64,000 nt of DNA from Schauerella fraxinea (GTDB taxonomy: Bacteria > Pseudomonadota > Gammaproteobacteria > Burkholderiales > Burkholderiaceae_B). The translations under genes and the position numbers were made by a program. The stretch is taken from contig JAVDKL010000001.1 in assembly GCA_030849965.1 (NCBI GenBank), positions 1,098,554-1,162,553 of the forward strand, in the 5' to 3' direction. Positions within the stretch are counted from its first letter, which is position 1, and the number at the start of each line of letters is the position of its first letter. Shown here one piece after another: positions 9,274 through 19,064 of this stretch. The notes under the pieces were generated by a model, which ran no database searches, was not told the origin of the DNA, and was given only the letters and a program-made list of their open reading frames with translations.

Positions 9274-11897
9274 CAGAGCCGCTCGTCTACCCACTGGCGC
9301 ACGCTGGCGATCGCAGCCGGCAAAGCTGCCACATCGCTACCGCCACCCATGGCCATATCCGGGCGACCGCCACCCTTGCCACCGACCTGACTCGCCACAA
9401 AACCGACCAGATCGCCTGCCTTGATGCGATCGACTAGATCGGGTGTCACGCCGCCGACCAGACTGATCTTGCCATCAGGCGAACCCGCAGCCAGAAGCAC
9501 GACCGACGATTTGAGTTTGTTCTTGATCTGATCGACCATGCCGCGCAACGCCTTGGGATCGACATCGCCGATTCCCGCCGCCAAGAGCTTGATGCCTTTG
9601 ATGTCGACCGCATTCTGCGCAGCCAGATCGTTGCCCGCACTCGACGCCAACTTGGCGCGAGCCTGCTCGAGCTCACGCTCGAGCGCCTTCATTTGCTCTT
9701 GCACGTGGGCGATGCGATCGGGCACTTCAGTGGCCGCACTGCGCAGCATGCCTGCCGCCCGGTTGAGCACCGCCGCCTGGTTTTGCACCCAGACCACCGC
9801 GTTGTCGCCGGTGATGGCCTCAACGCGACGCACGCCTGCCGCCACGCCGCCCTCACCCACAATCTTGAACAGTCCGATGTCGCCCGTGCGGGTAACGTGC
9901 GTGCCGCCGCAGAGCTCTTGCGAAAAGCCGATATCCAGCACACGTACCGTATCGCCGTATTTTTCGCCGAAGAGTGCCGTCGCGCCGCCCTTGACGGCGT
10001 CGTCGAACGCCATCACACGCGATTGCGTGGCGTGATTGGCCAGCACTTCAGCATTGACGATGACCTCGACCTCGGCAATCTGAGCCGGCGTCATGGGTGC
10101 GTCTTGCGTGAAATCGAAGCGGGTTTTGTCGGGATCGACCAACGAACCGCGTTGCTGCACGTGGCTGCCCAGCACCTGCCGCAACGCCTTGTGCATCAAA
10201 TGGGTGGCCGAGTGGTTGCGCATGGTGCGGGCACGCCGCACACCATCGACCACGGCGCGCAAGGTGTCGCCCACCTTGAGCGTGCCCGACTCGAGCGTGC
10301 CATGGTGGCCGGAGACGCCAGCCTGCACCTTCAAGGTGTCGGCCACGGCAAAACGTACGCCATCGGCTTCGAACACGCCCGTATCGCCGACCTGACCGCC
10401 GGATTCTGCATAGAACGGCGTGGCATCCAGCACCACGACGCCTTGTTGACCGGCCGCCATACTGTCGACCTTCGTCCCATCCACGTACAGCGCCGTCACG
10501 GCGACGTCATCGAGGCTCAATTGCTCGTAGCCTTCGAAGCGGGTGGACGCGCCTTCATAGCTCAGGCCTTCGGCCATCTTGAACTTGCCCGCGGCACGCG
10601 CCTGTTCACGCTGACGGGTCATGGCAACCTCGAAGCCTTCGAGATCAACCTCGACGCCGCGCTCACGGCAGATATCCGCCGTCAGGTCGACCGGGAAACC
10701 GTACGTGTCGTAGAGTGTAAACAGCGTGGTGCCGTCCAGGGCGCTACCCGGCGCGACGCCAGCGAGCGCGCCATCGAGAATGCGCATGCCGTTTTCCAGC
10801 GTTTCGCCAAAGCGCTCTTCTTCCTGCTTGAGTACCTGCGCCACGCGGTCGGCGTTATTGGCCAGCTCGGGATAGGCCTCGCCCATTTCCTTGACGAGAT
10901 CGGGCACCAGACGATAGAAGAACGGCTTGGTCTGACCCAGTTTGTAGCCGTGGCGCAGCGCCCGGCGAACGATGCGGCGCAGCACATAGCCCCGGCCTTC
11001 GTTGCTGGGGATGATGCCGTCGACGACCAGAAACGAGCAGGCGCGAATATGGTCGGCGATGACCTTGAGCGAATTTTCTGCCAGATCGGTGGTGTGCGTT
11101 TCGCGCGCCGCAGCCGCGATCAACGCCTGGAACATATCGATTTCGTAGTTGGAATGCACGTGCTGCAGCACGGCCGACACGCGCTCCAGACCCATCCCGG
11201 TATCGACACACGGCTTGGGCAGGCGCGGCATGTTGCCGGCGGCATCGCGCTCGAACTGCATGAACACGAGGTTCCAGATCTCGATATACCGGTCGCCGTC
11301 TTCCTCGGGCGAACCCGGAGGCCCGCCCCAGACATCGGGGCCGTGATCGTAGAAAATTTCCGAACACGGTCCGCATGGACCCGTATCGGCCATTTGCCAG
11401 AAATTATCCGATGCGTAACGCGCGCCTTTGTTGTCGCCGATGCGAATAATGCGCTCGGGCGGCACGCCCACTTCATTGGCCCAGATATCGTAGGCTTCGT
11501 CATCTTCGTGATAGACGGTGACCCACAATTTTTCGGCCGGCAGGCCATAGACCTTGGTCAACAGTTCCCAGGCGTACTGGATCGCGTCGCGCTTGAAGTA
11601 ATCGCCGAAGCTGAAATTGCCCAGCATTTCGAAGAACGTGTGGTGGCGTGCGGTGTAGCCGACGTTTTCGAGATCGTTGTGCTTGCCGCCCGCGCGCACG
11701 CTGCGCTGCGAAGACGTGGCACGCGTGTAGCTGCGGGCCTCTTTGCCGGTGAATACGTCCTTGAACTGGACCATACCGGAGTTGGTGAACAGCAGCGTAG
11801 GGTCGTTGGACGGAACCAACGACGACGACGGCACGATCTGGTGCCCTTTCGATTGAAAGAACTGCAGAAACTTCTGGCGAATCTCGGAGGATTTCAT
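9273..11897 (-). CDS. alaS: Alanyl-tRNA synthetase
   Basis: An 874-residue class II synthetase that charges and edits Ala-tRNA. It begins [19 protein letters not shown], followed by [21 protein letters not shown]. The editing domain contains [14 protein letters not shown] and the zinc-binding CGGTHV. A coiled-coil region and a C-terminal DHHA1-like domain ([15 protein letters not shown]) complete the family layout. ATG at 11897 matches the family N-terminus. The in-frame ATG at 11930 overlaps a perfect TATAAT and is therefore unlikely to be used. tusA is coupled downstream. Confidence 0.98.
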   Translation of the reverse strand: MKSSEIRQKFLQFFQSKGHQIVPSSSLVPSNDPTLLFTNSGMVQFKDVFTGKEARSYTRATSSQRSVRAGGKHNDLENVGYTARHHTFFEMLGNFSFGDYFKRDAIQYAWELLTKVYGLPAEKLWVTVYHEDDEAYDIWANEVGVPPERIIRIGDNKGARYASDNFWQMADTGPCGPCSEIFYDHGPDVWGGPPGSPEEDGDRYIEIWNLVFMQFERDAAGNMPRLPKPCVDTGMGLERVSAVLQHVHSNYEIDMFQALIAAAARETHTTDLAENSLKVIADHIRACSFLVVDGIIPSNEGRGYVLRRIVRRALRHGYKLGQTKPFFYRLVPDLVKEMGEAYPELANNADRVAQVLKQEEERFGETLENGMRILDGALAGVAPGSALDGTTLFTLYDTYGFPVDLTADICRERGVEVDLEGFEVAMTRQREQARAAGKFKMAEGLSYEGASTRFEGYEQLSLDDVAVTALYVDGTKVDSMAAGQQGVVVLDATPFYAESGGQVGDTGVFEADGVRFAVADTLKVQAGVSGHHGTLESGTLKVGDTLRAVVDGVRRARTMRNHSATHLMHKALRQVLGSHVQQRGSLVDPDKTRFDFTQDAPMTPAQIAEVEVIVNAEVLANHATQSRVMAFDDAVKGGATALFGEKYGDTVRVLDIGFSQELCGGTHVTRTGDIGLFKIVGEGGVAAGVRRVEAITGDNAVVWVQNQAAVLNRAAGMLRSAATEVPDRIAHVQEQMKALERELEQARAKLASSAGNDLAAQNAVDIKGIKLLAAGIGDVDPKALRGMVDQIKNKLKSSVVLLAAGSPDGKISLVGGVTPDLVDRIKAGDLVGFVASQVGGKGGGRPDMAMGGGSDVAALPAAIASVRQWVDERL

Positions 11898-11928
11898 CTT
11901 GCGTAAATCGGCGTTAGGCGAATCGACC

Positions 11929-11934
11929 ATTATA
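11929..11934 (-). promoter_or_regulatory. Candidate -10 element of the alaS promoter
   Basis: TATAAT reads on the minus strand about 32 bases upstream of the alaS ATG. I see no good -35 hexamer at 16-18 bases, so the promoter is only partly supported. Confidence 0.4.
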
Positions 11935-11987
11935 GAGGGATGCCAAGGGGGCCGCGCCAGCACCGGCCCGGCTCTGTTGCAACTTCG

Positions 11988-13358
11988 TCACGGCGGCGCG
12001 ATGCACACGTAGCCCCGGGTCAGGCCCCACGTGTCGTCGAGCGAGTTCCCCCAGGAGGTCGGCACGGCAGAGAAGCCCGCCGGGCATGAGCAGGCGCCCG
12101 TAAACGGATTGGCGGTCGATTCGAGGAATGGCGACCTGCAGCCGAAGACGGAGTTCACGGAGTACGCGCCACCGAATCCGCCCTCAGCGCCCCGCCAACT
12201 ACCGTTGCGGCACACCAGCAAACCGGCGCCAGCGCCGCGCGCGATCAATCCTTCGTCAGGACATGCCGCGCCATAAGTCGCCCCACCGCCCAGCAGCAGG
12301 TACTGCCCGTGAATGCGATCGTTGACATGGAGTTGCCCCCCGACGGCGGCATTGCGGGCGAAATGCGCATCCCCATGAACGATGGCATTGCCGCCGATGT
12401 GCGCTTGCGCGCCTACTTGAATGTCGCCACCGGCATCGAGTTTGCCGCCCACGCGCACGTCGCTATTGAACTGCGCGGGTGCGTCGAACTGGGCATTGCC
12501 GGCAAATCGGGCCGCGCCGTCGAATTGCGCCTTGCCTCCAAACTGGGCGTCGCCGTTGATCCGAGCGCCGCCGGCCACCGACAATGCGCCCTGGAAGTCC
12601 GGATCGCGAGCGTCGCGCACGCGCAGGTATTTGTCATAACCGGCGCGATCGAGTCCAGCCCATGTCGCGACCGTACCGGGCGCCAACGTTGGCATGTCAG
12701 CCGCCGGAGGATTGGCCAAGGAGAACGCCGTACCCTGCAATCGCGCCGGCGTCAGCCGTTGCACCGCGCCACCGTAGCCTTGCGTGGCGGCCAACATCTG
12801 GGCGATCGCCATGTCGTTGGGCTCAGCCAAGGCGCCCGACGTCAAGGGCGACTGGCTATACGCCACTGCATCGATGCGACACCCCTCACCAGGGCAACCG
12901 GCGCCCACCAGGAAGCGCAATGCGGCTGAGCTTCCCAGCGGCGGCCGCGCCGGAAAATCATGGGCGAGAAAACCCGCGCGTTGCAGCTCGGCCAATGTGG
13001 GCGCGAGCGGGGCGGCAAACGGCGGCGGTGGCGCCCCACCCGGGTCCGGGGCGGGATGCGCGGCCAATGCATCGAAGTGCTTGAGGAGAGCGCTGTCGAG
13101 CGCCCGTTTGATTTCGAGATACCAGACGCCTGTGGCGGTGGCCGCAGCATCTTCAACCTGTTGCATCCATTTCGACGCACCCCATATCGCGACCATGACC
13201 GCGAGCGCCGTCGCCAGTGCAAGTTCGGCTAACGCGAAACCGCGCTCCGCCGGCCGCCTTCCGCCCGATGGATGCGCGCGCCTTCCATGCACACCGATTC
13301 CGAATGCGCAGCGTCCACCTGCATGCCCAAGTCGCCGGTTCATTGCGTGCGCCCCCAT
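11988..13358 (-). CDS. pilV: PilV-like minor prepilin / pilus tip protein with hexapeptide-repeat shaft
   Basis: A protein of about 456 residues resembling the shufflon-type PilV tip adhesin of IncI1 thin pili. A long basic leader ends at the prepilin cleavage site RG/FALAE, with glutamate at mature position 5 and a hydrophobic stretch to about mature residue 20. A Pro/Ala-rich body follows. Fifteen consecutive six-residue units (GGARIN, GDAQFG, GKAQFD and so on) are encoded at 12303-12572. A C-terminal domain carries at least seven cysteines and ends in TRGYVCIAPP. The ATG at 13358 directly follows the pilS stop; 13343 is an alternative start with GGGGG upstream. No recombinase gene or inverted 3' cassettes are present, so no shufflon is evident. 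Confidence 0.8.
   Translation of the reverse strand: MGAHAMNRRLGHAGGRCAFGIGVHGRRAHPSGGRRPAERGFALAELALATALAVMVAIWGASKWMQQVEDAAATATGVWYLEIKRALDSALLKHFDALAAHPAPDPGGAPPPPFAAPLAPTLAELQRAGFLAHDFPARPPLGSSAALRFLVGAGCPGEGCRIDAVAYSQSPLTSGALAEPNDMAIAQMLAATQGYGGAVQRLTPARLQGTAFSLANPPAADMPTLAPGTVATWAGLDRAGYDKYLRVRDARDPDFQGALSVAGGARINGDAQFGGKAQFDGAARFAGNAQFDAPAQFNSDVRVGGKLDAGGDIQVGAQAHIGGNAIVHGDAHFARNAAVGGQLHVNDRIHGQYLLLGGGATYGAACPDEGLIARGAGAGLLVCRNGSWRGAEGGFGGAYSVNSVFGCRSPFLESTANPFTGACSCPAGFSAVPTSWGNSLDDTWGLTRGYVCIAPP
12303..12572 (-). repeat. Fifteen degenerate 18-bp units encoding a hexapeptide repeat
   Basis: The repeat lies inside the PilV-like gene. Each unit follows the pattern G-x-A/V-x-F/V-x, with small residues at positions 1 and 3 and an aromatic or aliphatic residue at 5. 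This is the periodicity of left-handed beta-helices and of bactofilin-like shafts; the fold is inferred. Confidence 0.75.
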
Positions 13359-13359
13359 C

Positions 13360-13989
13360 TCAACGCACGACAAAGGAAAACGTATTCACGTCGCCGCGAG
13401 CGCAGCGGGCGTCGGCCAGGGCCGCGTTGTAAACCATGGGCGGTTGCAGCGTGGCATCCTTGACGACCGTGTCTCCGCCTGAGCCGCCCACGCGGATGAT
13501 TTCGGCCATGCGCTGCATGACCGAAGCAATGCCGGGACACGCAGCGTGGCTCACATGATCCAGCGTCAAGGTGAAGCCCGACCCCAACGCACCGCCCGCG
13601 ACGGCGCTCGGTGCCAGCGTGATCGTACCGTTGCCCGACGTGCCGTTGCCGCCCAGGTTGTGCGCCACGATGGCCGAATCGCCATCGCCCGAGACGGAGA
13701 CCACACTCGAATCGCGCATGGCATTGGCCAGCACACCAGTTCCCATGCCCGCATACGGCGCCGTCCCGATGCCCTGAGCGTTGGCCTTCGTGCGGGCAAC
13801 GAAGCGCTGCAAAGCTTCTCCTACCTTGGGTACTTTATTTTCGATGACGTAGTTGCCGATCGCGGGAATGCCGACGATGGCGATCAACAGCACGATGGCC
13901 GTGACGATCGACACTTCGATCAACGAGAAGCCCGATTGCCGCGATGATTGCTGCTGATGAGGATTGGGAACCACAGGGTGTTCGAACAT
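13360..13989 (-). CDS. pilS: Type IVb major pilin PilS (prepilin)
   Basis: A 209-residue prepilin. The 20-residue leader ends SRQSG, with cleavage before FSLIEVSIVTAIVLL; phenylalanine is mature residue 1 and glutamate residue 5, as required by prepilin peptidase. The globular part has two cysteines, one in HAACPG and one in DARCARG, that could form the usual C-terminal disulfide. AAGGAAG precedes the ATG at 13989. It is the only gene of the pilus block with a sizeable gap upstream (68 bp after pilR), fitting a need for higher expression. No prepilin peptidase is encoded nearby, so processing would rely on one encoded elsewhere. Confidence 0.88.
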   Translation of the reverse strand: MFEHPVVPNPHQQQSSRQSGFSLIEVSIVTAIVLLIAIVGIPAIGNYVIENKVPKVGEALQRFVARTKANAQGIGTAPYAGMGTGVLANAMRDSSVVSVSGDGDSAIVAHNLGGNGTSGNGTITLAPSAVAGGALGSGFTLTLDHVSHAACPGIASVMQRMAEIIRVGGSGGDTVVKDATLQPPMVYNAALADARCARGDVNTFSFVVR

Positions 13990-14057
13990 AGACTTCCTTT
14001 CAAGTGAGACGCTGCTTCTGCGTCGCGGAGCGCGCATCGCAGCGGTGATGAGTTTGT

Positions 14058-15209
14058 TCAAGCCGTGGCATGAAACTGGGTCATCGAACGCCGCAGTTCG
14101 TCGATGACCGCGTAATGCCAGAACGCCACGCCGAGAATGAGTGCAAGCGATCCCAGCAATAGCGCCCAGCGCAATACCGACGCATGCAAAACCACGCGGC
14201 GCATGACATGGCTTTCGACGCGATCGCGAGCAAGCGACAAAGCGGTTCCGAAGCCGCGCGCCAGAATCAAGTCCGACAGATACCACCAGGTTTCGCGGTC
14301 GATGAGGCCGGTGTCGAACACATCCGCGCCCGACGTGCCGGCATCCAGTCGCGCCAACATCAGATCGACGTGCCACGCCAACCACGGCCGCGCGCCGTAG
14401 CGGTAGGCCATCAACGCGTCGCGCAGCCGCGCGTCGGTACCAACGTGTTGACGCAGAAGAATCGCGAGCATCGCGAGAAATCGGATGCACTGCACATCGC
14501 GATACAACCGCCCGATGCCCATGCGATCGAACACGACGCGCCATCGCCCTACCGCGCGAGGCAACGACAGCCCTACTGCCACCAGTCCGACTGCCGCCAG
14601 TACCGCGAGCGGCAATCCAAGCACCCGCAACAGGGCCGATGTGCGCCACAACGCGCGGGTGAGCACGCCGTAATACTCAAGCGGCACGGACTGAAAAACC
14701 TGCTGCAGCTTTGGCACGGTCAACAACGGCATGGCGCCGAGCAACGCGATCGCGACGGCGCACGCGGCAAGTCCGGCAGCCGTCGTGCCGAGCAACACGG
14801 AACGTGTTTTCTCGATCAGTTGTGCCGCGCGTGCCAGATCGCGCAATGTGGCGGGTAACGCACCCGCTCCCGCGTCCTGGGCTGCACGCAGCAACGCCAC
14901 CTCGCTCGCGGGCAATGTGTCGTCCCAGGTGCCGTGCAGATCGCCGCCCGTTTGACGATAGCGTTCGAGCCAATGCGCCGCCAGACGTCCGCGCACGGTG
15001 CCGCGGCCGTACCGATAGACATCGTCTTCAAACACGTCATGCAGGGTTTTGCGGCCATCGACATCGGCGAGCAAGTGAGCAAGGTAGCTGTAGTAATCCG
15101 CGCGCTGCGCACGAAACTGCCACGCGTCGAGATGCAACGCGAGTGCACGCGCTCGATCGGCGACGCGTTCGGTCAACATGCGCAGCGTGAACCCGATGGC
15201 GTCAAGCAT
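14058..15209 (-). CDS. pilR: Thin-pilus inner-membrane platform protein PilR (GspF/PilC family)
   Basis: A 383-residue polytopic protein of the GspF/PilC/TadC type that forms the membrane platform on which the ATPase acts. Three hydrophobic segments lie near residues 138-163, 193-215 and 355-375, and two cytoplasmic helical domains repeat the family pattern (FRAQRADYYSYLAHLL and VQCIRFLAMLAILLRQ). The start at 15209 overlaps the pilQ stop by eight bases (ATGCTTGA); the frame upstream of it is open but antisense-like and has no family match. Shorter hydrophobic content than some GspF proteins, but typical of R64 PilR. Confidence 0.88.
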   Translation of the reverse strand: MLDAIGFTLRMLTERVADRARALALHLDAWQFRAQRADYYSYLAHLLADVDGRKTLHDVFEDDVYRYGRGTVRGRLAAHWLERYRQTGGDLHGTWDDTLPASEVALLRAAQDAGAGALPATLRDLARAAQLIEKTRSVLLGTTAAGLAACAVAIALLGAMPLLTVPKLQQVFQSVPLEYYGVLTRALWRTSALLRVLGLPLAVLAAVGLVAVGLSLPRAVGRWRVVFDRMGIGRLYRDVQCIRFLAMLAILLRQHVGTDARLRDALMAYRYGARPWLAWHVDLMLARLDAGTSGADVFDTGLIDRETWWYLSDLILARGFGTALSLARDRVESHVMRRVVLHASVLRWALLLGSLALILGVAFWHYAVIDELRRSMTQFHATA

Positions 15210-16929
15210 CGCGCTTGCCCGCCAGCGCGCGTTGCCGCGCCTGTGCCACCGATTCGAATGCACGAAAACGCATTTCGATCGCCCGTGGATCGACCCAACC
15301 TTGCGAGGCTTTGTAGACCGCACACGCCATCGCCGACTTGCCCGACATGTCGGCATCGTCGAACCGCGCATGCGGGTGCCCGTACACATGCTCCTGCAGG
15401 CGCGCGTTGTCGCGCTGTCGCACACACGTCAGAAAGATCGGATCGTCGCCGGGCTCGACCACTTCGGCCGCCACGGTTCGGCCGCGGATGCCGCGCAAAT
15501 CGTCTGGACGGGCGCCGCCGCAATGAGCGCATCCGGCTGGATTGCGAACGCGGATGGAATCCGCGTCAAGCGCATAGAGGGTCAAGAACCGCGCGCCCCA
15601 GCGCCGCCACCAGGCGCCATCGCGCCACATGCCATCCACGCCTCGCGCGCCCTGCCAGAGCGCGGTCAATGGCAATGCGCAGTGATCGCACAGGCGTGGC
15701 AGCAACGCCTGGTACACCAACAGCTTGAGCACGCCCGGCGTGGCCAGGAAATCGCGCGACACGCCGATGAAATCGGACGCCAGACGCTCCGGAATCATGG
15801 CGGCCGATCCGGTGTGCGTGGTGGTATAGACACTGACTCCCGAGCCCGCCACATCCATGAACGCTCGGCCGGTTTCGCGATCCCGCACCTCGCCGATCAG
15901 CAGATCGTTCATGGCCGAGCGTTTGAGTGTTTTGAGCTTGGCATCGAATGCGTGAGTATCGGTATCGTCAAGCGCGCGTCCCACCGTATTTTGCAAGGCA
16001 TTGGGAATCAAGTATTCAACCGGGTCCTCCATGGTGATGACCTTGCGCGTGGGTGCGATATCGCGCATGAGCGTGGCCAGCGTGGTTGATTTGCCAGAGC
16101 CCACGACCCCGGCAAGCACGACAGCGCCCCCTTCGGTCAACCGGGCGCGCTCCAGCGCATCGATTTGCGAGGGCAGGTAGCCCAAACTGAGCAGCGAACG
16201 CGCTGCAGGATCGGCATCGAGGTGCAGCATCCGCAAACACACTGACGGGCCGCCATCCGTGGCCAGGGAGGCCCAGCGCAACATGATGGCGTGGCCTTCG
16301 ACATCCAGCCGTATTCTTCCTTGCTGTTCGACCGTGGGATCGAAGATGGCTCCGTTGCCACCCCGCACGCTCATCCACGCGACGCCCAGCACATCCAGCA
16401 ACGTGGATGTGGGGATGCGCCGGAAGCGCTCAGGCACGACATACTGTCCGTTGATGGTGTAGCGGATCTCGGATTCAGGCAGGCGCGAGGCCACGTTGAG
16501 ATGCATATCGCTTGCCCCTTCGCGTACGCCCCAGGCGACCCATTCGTGGAAGATGGTGGCCAAAGCCGAGCGTCGGTGCCCTGCCCGATCGGCCAGCCGC
16601 AGGCCAAGCGTCGCCACCGTCATCTGGCCGCGCGATACCGCCATCAATAACGGCGCGGGTAAACAAAAACGTGTGGGGGCATGCAAGCGGAATCCCTGAT
16701 GCGCAAGCACGCGTTCCAGCTCATCCAGCAACTCGGAGGCGACGTAATCGGCCAGGCAAAAGATCGCAACGCGATCGCCTTCAAGCATCACCGGGCATAC
16801 CCGTCCGCCAAGCGCGCCCAAGTCCACGACCTTCGGCATGGCGCGCACGAAAGCCGGTTGCAAGCGCGCCAATGCCTCTCGATCGTCGATCCTGGCGGCA
16901 TCCTGACCAATCTGCCTTAACGTGCTCAT
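15202..16929 (-). CDS. pilQ: Thin-pilus assembly ATPase PilQ (GspE/PilB superfamily)
   Basis: A 575-residue secretion ATPase that powers pilin extrusion from the cytoplasmic face. Walker A (GVVGSGKSTT) is near residue 277. The Asp box follows as VITMEDPVEYLI, and Walker B as DLLIGEVRDRETG. A cysteine pair LCDHC and a second pair CAHCGG further on may bind zinc, as in PilB-type enzymes. Domain order and length fit PilQ of IncI1 plasmids, not a retraction PilT. It is coupled to pilP by ATGA and overlaps pilR by eight bases. No separate retraction ATPase is present. Confidence 0.9.
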   Translation of the reverse strand: MSTLRQIGQDAARIDDREALARLQPAFVRAMPKVVDLGALGGRVCPVMLEGDRVAIFCLADYVASELLDELERVLAHQGFRLHAPTRFCLPAPLLMAVSRGQMTVATLGLRLADRAGHRRSALATIFHEWVAWGVREGASDMHLNVASRLPESEIRYTINGQYVVPERFRRIPTSTLLDVLGVAWMSVRGGNGAIFDPTVEQQGRIRLDVEGHAIMLRWASLATDGGPSVCLRMLHLDADPAARSLLSLGYLPSQIDALERARLTEGGAVVLAGVVGSGKSTTLATLMRDIAPTRKVITMEDPVEYLIPNALQNTVGRALDDTDTHAFDAKLKTLKRSAMNDLLIGEVRDRETGRAFMDVAGSGVSVYTTTHTGSAAMIPERLASDFIGVSRDFLATPGVLKLLVYQALLPRLCDHCALPLTALWQGARGVDGMWRDGAWWRRWGARFLTLYALDADSIRVRNPAGCAHCGGARPDDLRGIRGRTVAAEVVEPGDDPIFLTCVRQRDNARLQEHVYGHPHARFDDADMSGKSAMACAVYKASQGWVDPRAIEMRFRAFESVAQARQRALAGKRDA

Positions 16930-17702
16930 CGGGCGCTCCCGGCAGACAGCATCACCGGAGTGGCCTGCGCGCTGCCAGGTGCAGCCCGCGCGTTGTGAGG
17001 CGCAACCAGCGGGGCATCGCCGGCAAACGATGCGCCAGCGGGGGTCAGGCACGCGGATCGCTCCACACCCGCGCGCCGCAGCACCACGCATTGCCGCACA
17101 TGATCGATGCGGACGATACCGTCGCCGTCGTTGTCATGTCGTGCATCCTTGGCGCGCGGCCGCATGCGCAGGCGTTGTCGCTCGCCATCGATCGTGAGCT
17201 CGGCCGTCAACGCGCCGCCCACACCATAGATCGCGTCCAATACCACCGCGTCATGCTCCGGCTCGCGCGCCATCGACTGCATGCCGCCGGCTGTCCTGCG
17301 CGTCGGCGCCGAGGGCCGCACGATGGCCAGCAGACGATCGATCCGTTTTCTTTCTGCGACGAGCGCAGCCTGGGTGTCCAATTGCAAGAGCGTCTCGACC
17401 GTCGGCGCCGCCGACCAGACGCTTGCGCTATCGGCCGTCGACGCCCGATCGATCGTCTGCGACGAGAGCTGAGCACCCCGTCCCCGGTCGGCTGCAGCGC
17501 TGGCATCAAGCCTGGTTGCAGCGCTGGCATCAAGCTTGGCTTCAACTCTGGCATCGAGCTTGCCTTCGGCTGTGGCTTCGAAGCCTGCGTCAGCGCCGGC
17601 TTCGTTTTCGGCGTTGGCAGTCAGGGCCGTCATGCTTAAGCAGAACGTGGCGGCAAGGGTCACGCAGCGGCGCGTGCGGCGATAAGCGTTATAGGTGGTC
17701 AT
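16926..17702 (-). CDS. pilP: Thin-pilus biogenesis protein PilP
   Basis: A 258-residue periplasmic protein. A signal peptide is clear: CVTLAATFCLSMTALTANA. A repetitive stretch of Asp/Ala units (LDARVEAKLDASAATRLDAS) follows. The core contains TVETLLQLDTQAALVAERKRIDRLL and the GspC/PilP-like strand pattern VVLDAIYGVGGALTAEL, ending in a cysteine pair (QCVV and SACL). R64 PilP links the inner-membrane complex to the secretin; here that role is inferred. The ATG at 17702 overlaps the pilO end by 14 bases. Confidence 0.8.
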   Translation of the reverse strand: MTTYNAYRRTRRCVTLAATFCLSMTALTANAENEAGADAGFEATAEGKLDARVEAKLDASAATRLDASAAADRGRGAQLSSQTIDRASTADSASVWSAAPTVETLLQLDTQAALVAERKRIDRLLAIVRPSAPTRRTAGGMQSMAREPEHDAVVLDAIYGVGGALTAELTIDGERQRLRMRPRAKDARHDNDGDGIVRIDHVRQCVVLRRAGVERSACLTPAGASFAGDAPLVAPHNARAAPGSAQATPVMLSAGSAR

Positions 17703-19062
17703 ATACAAGTCCGGTGAGCCGTGCAGTGAGGGGACTGAGCTTGATCGAGACATCCGGGGGTGTATCGACACCCACCGCAATCTCATGCCACGCGATGGTG
17801 GCGGGGGGATGCGCGAGCAAGGCGAAGGAACGCAATGGACCCTCGATGCGGAGTGCGCGCTGCCATAACTCGGGCATCGCCTCCGTGCGGGCGATCGGTA
17901 ATCCCGCGGCGTCGACTGGAGGCATCAACGGCACGGCTTGCCGCGCCGATAGCGACACATGCGTGAATGCTGCGCTGATGCGCTGCATATGACTCGCAAA
18001 TTGCACGTCGACACGGCGCTCGTGCTGCTGGTCGGCAGGCTCACCGTTATCGCCCTGCGACCAGGTCATCACCGCACTGAGCGGCGTGACTGCCGACGGC
18101 ACGGTCCACGTCAACGCGGCCCCTTGCAGCAGATCGAACCGCACGTGCCAACCTGCCGGTACACGGGCGTTGAATGTGGCATTGTTCGCGGTCGATGCAT
18201 CGCGCACGAACTGCGCTTCGCATTGCCAGACGGCGCTCGCCGCACGGCAGATGGCCTGACGCAACCCCCATCCCGCCAGATCGATCGGCAAGCGTTGCAG
18301 ACTGTCCATCACGCGTCGCAATTCGTCGGGCAGATGCACTTGCGTCGCGCCCCACTGCTGCCGCACCGCCGTGTGCCACAGCAACGCGCGTTGCGCGGCC
18401 GACAGCGTGTTTGGCTGCGGCGACTCGTCGAGGCGGGAGGGCTGAGAGGTTTGCCACACCATTGCCGCAACCAGGGCGACAGCGGGCACGCCCAGCACCA
18501 CTTTCAGACGGCGCGCTTGGCGCAACCAAGCCGGTTCGACCGCGCGCAATGCCCACTGCGGCGCGGGCGTGCTGCAGAGCGCGTGCAAGAACGCGTCGGG
18601 ATCCGGCACATCGATCGTGCGACAACCGGGCAAGGCCTGCATCAACGCGTCGAGCGCGGCCTGAGCCTCGACGGGATCGTCAAACAGCGCGTCGGTACGT
18701 GCGATGACCGTGCCGTCCTGCGCGGCGATCAACCACGTCCGGCCGTCGGGCAACGACACCAGGGCCGCGGCGATCCCTTCAGAACACGTTCGCGCAAACG
18801 CAAGCGCTGCAGCACACCACAGCTGCGTGCGCAACGCAGGCAGTTGCCCATAGCCGGCGACGATGCCGCGCTCGCCGCCCCACACATAATGCGTGGCCTG
18901 GGCGCGGCGGGCACGCGAGCGCGCCTGCATATCGGCGCGCCCGCCAATGAGCGGCGTCCAATGCAATCCAAACAACCAGACCGCATCGCCACCCCTCCAG
19001 ACGTGGGCGTAGCGGGCAGGCACGAGCGGCAAGGCCGCGGGCGAGAATGTGCGCTTGTTCAT
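17689..19062 (-). CDS. pilO: Thin-pilus biogenesis protein PilO
   Basis: A 457-residue protein of the R64 PilO type (distinct from the small PilO of type IVa pili). It has an N-terminal cytoplasmic part, one transmembrane segment (VVLGVPAVALVAAMVW, near residue 190) and a periplasmic domain of about 240 residues. LFGLHWTPLIGGRADMQARSR and WLIAAQDGTVIARTDALFDD are family-like. ATG at 19062 is preferred to the TTG two codons upstream because GAGGAGG sits at ideal spacing. It lies between pilN (3 bp upstream) and pilP (14-bp overlap). Its biochemical role is unknown even in the plasmid systems. Confidence 0.82.
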   Translation of the reverse strand: MNKRTFSPAALPLVPARYAHVWRGGDAVWLFGLHWTPLIGGRADMQARSRARRAQATHYVWGGERGIVAGYGQLPALRTQLWCAAALAFARTCSEGIAAALVSLPDGRTWLIAAQDGTVIARTDALFDDPVEAQAALDALMQALPGCRTIDVPDPDAFLHALCSTPAPQWALRAVEPAWLRQARRLKVVLGVPAVALVAAMVWQTSQPSRLDESPQPNTLSAAQRALLWHTAVRQQWGATQVHLPDELRRVMDSLQRLPIDLAGWGLRQAICRAASAVWQCEAQFVRDASTANNATFNARVPAGWHVRFDLLQGAALTWTVPSAVTPLSAVMTWSQGDNGEPADQQHERRVDVQFASHMQRISAAFTHVSLSARQAVPLMPPVDAAGLPIARTEAMPELWQRALRIEGPLRSFALLAHPPATIAWHEIAVGVDTPPDVSIKLSPLTARLTGLVYDHL

Positions 19063-19064
19063 CC

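Noticed and set aside
9693-11906. Long open frame antisense to alaS
   Set aside because: Same effect of codon bias; His/Arg/Ala-rich composition without motifs.
11988-12302. Shufflon cassettes at the 3' end of the PilV-like gene
   Set aside because: No inverted 19-bp-type repeats and no recombinase gene follow; alaS starts directly after.
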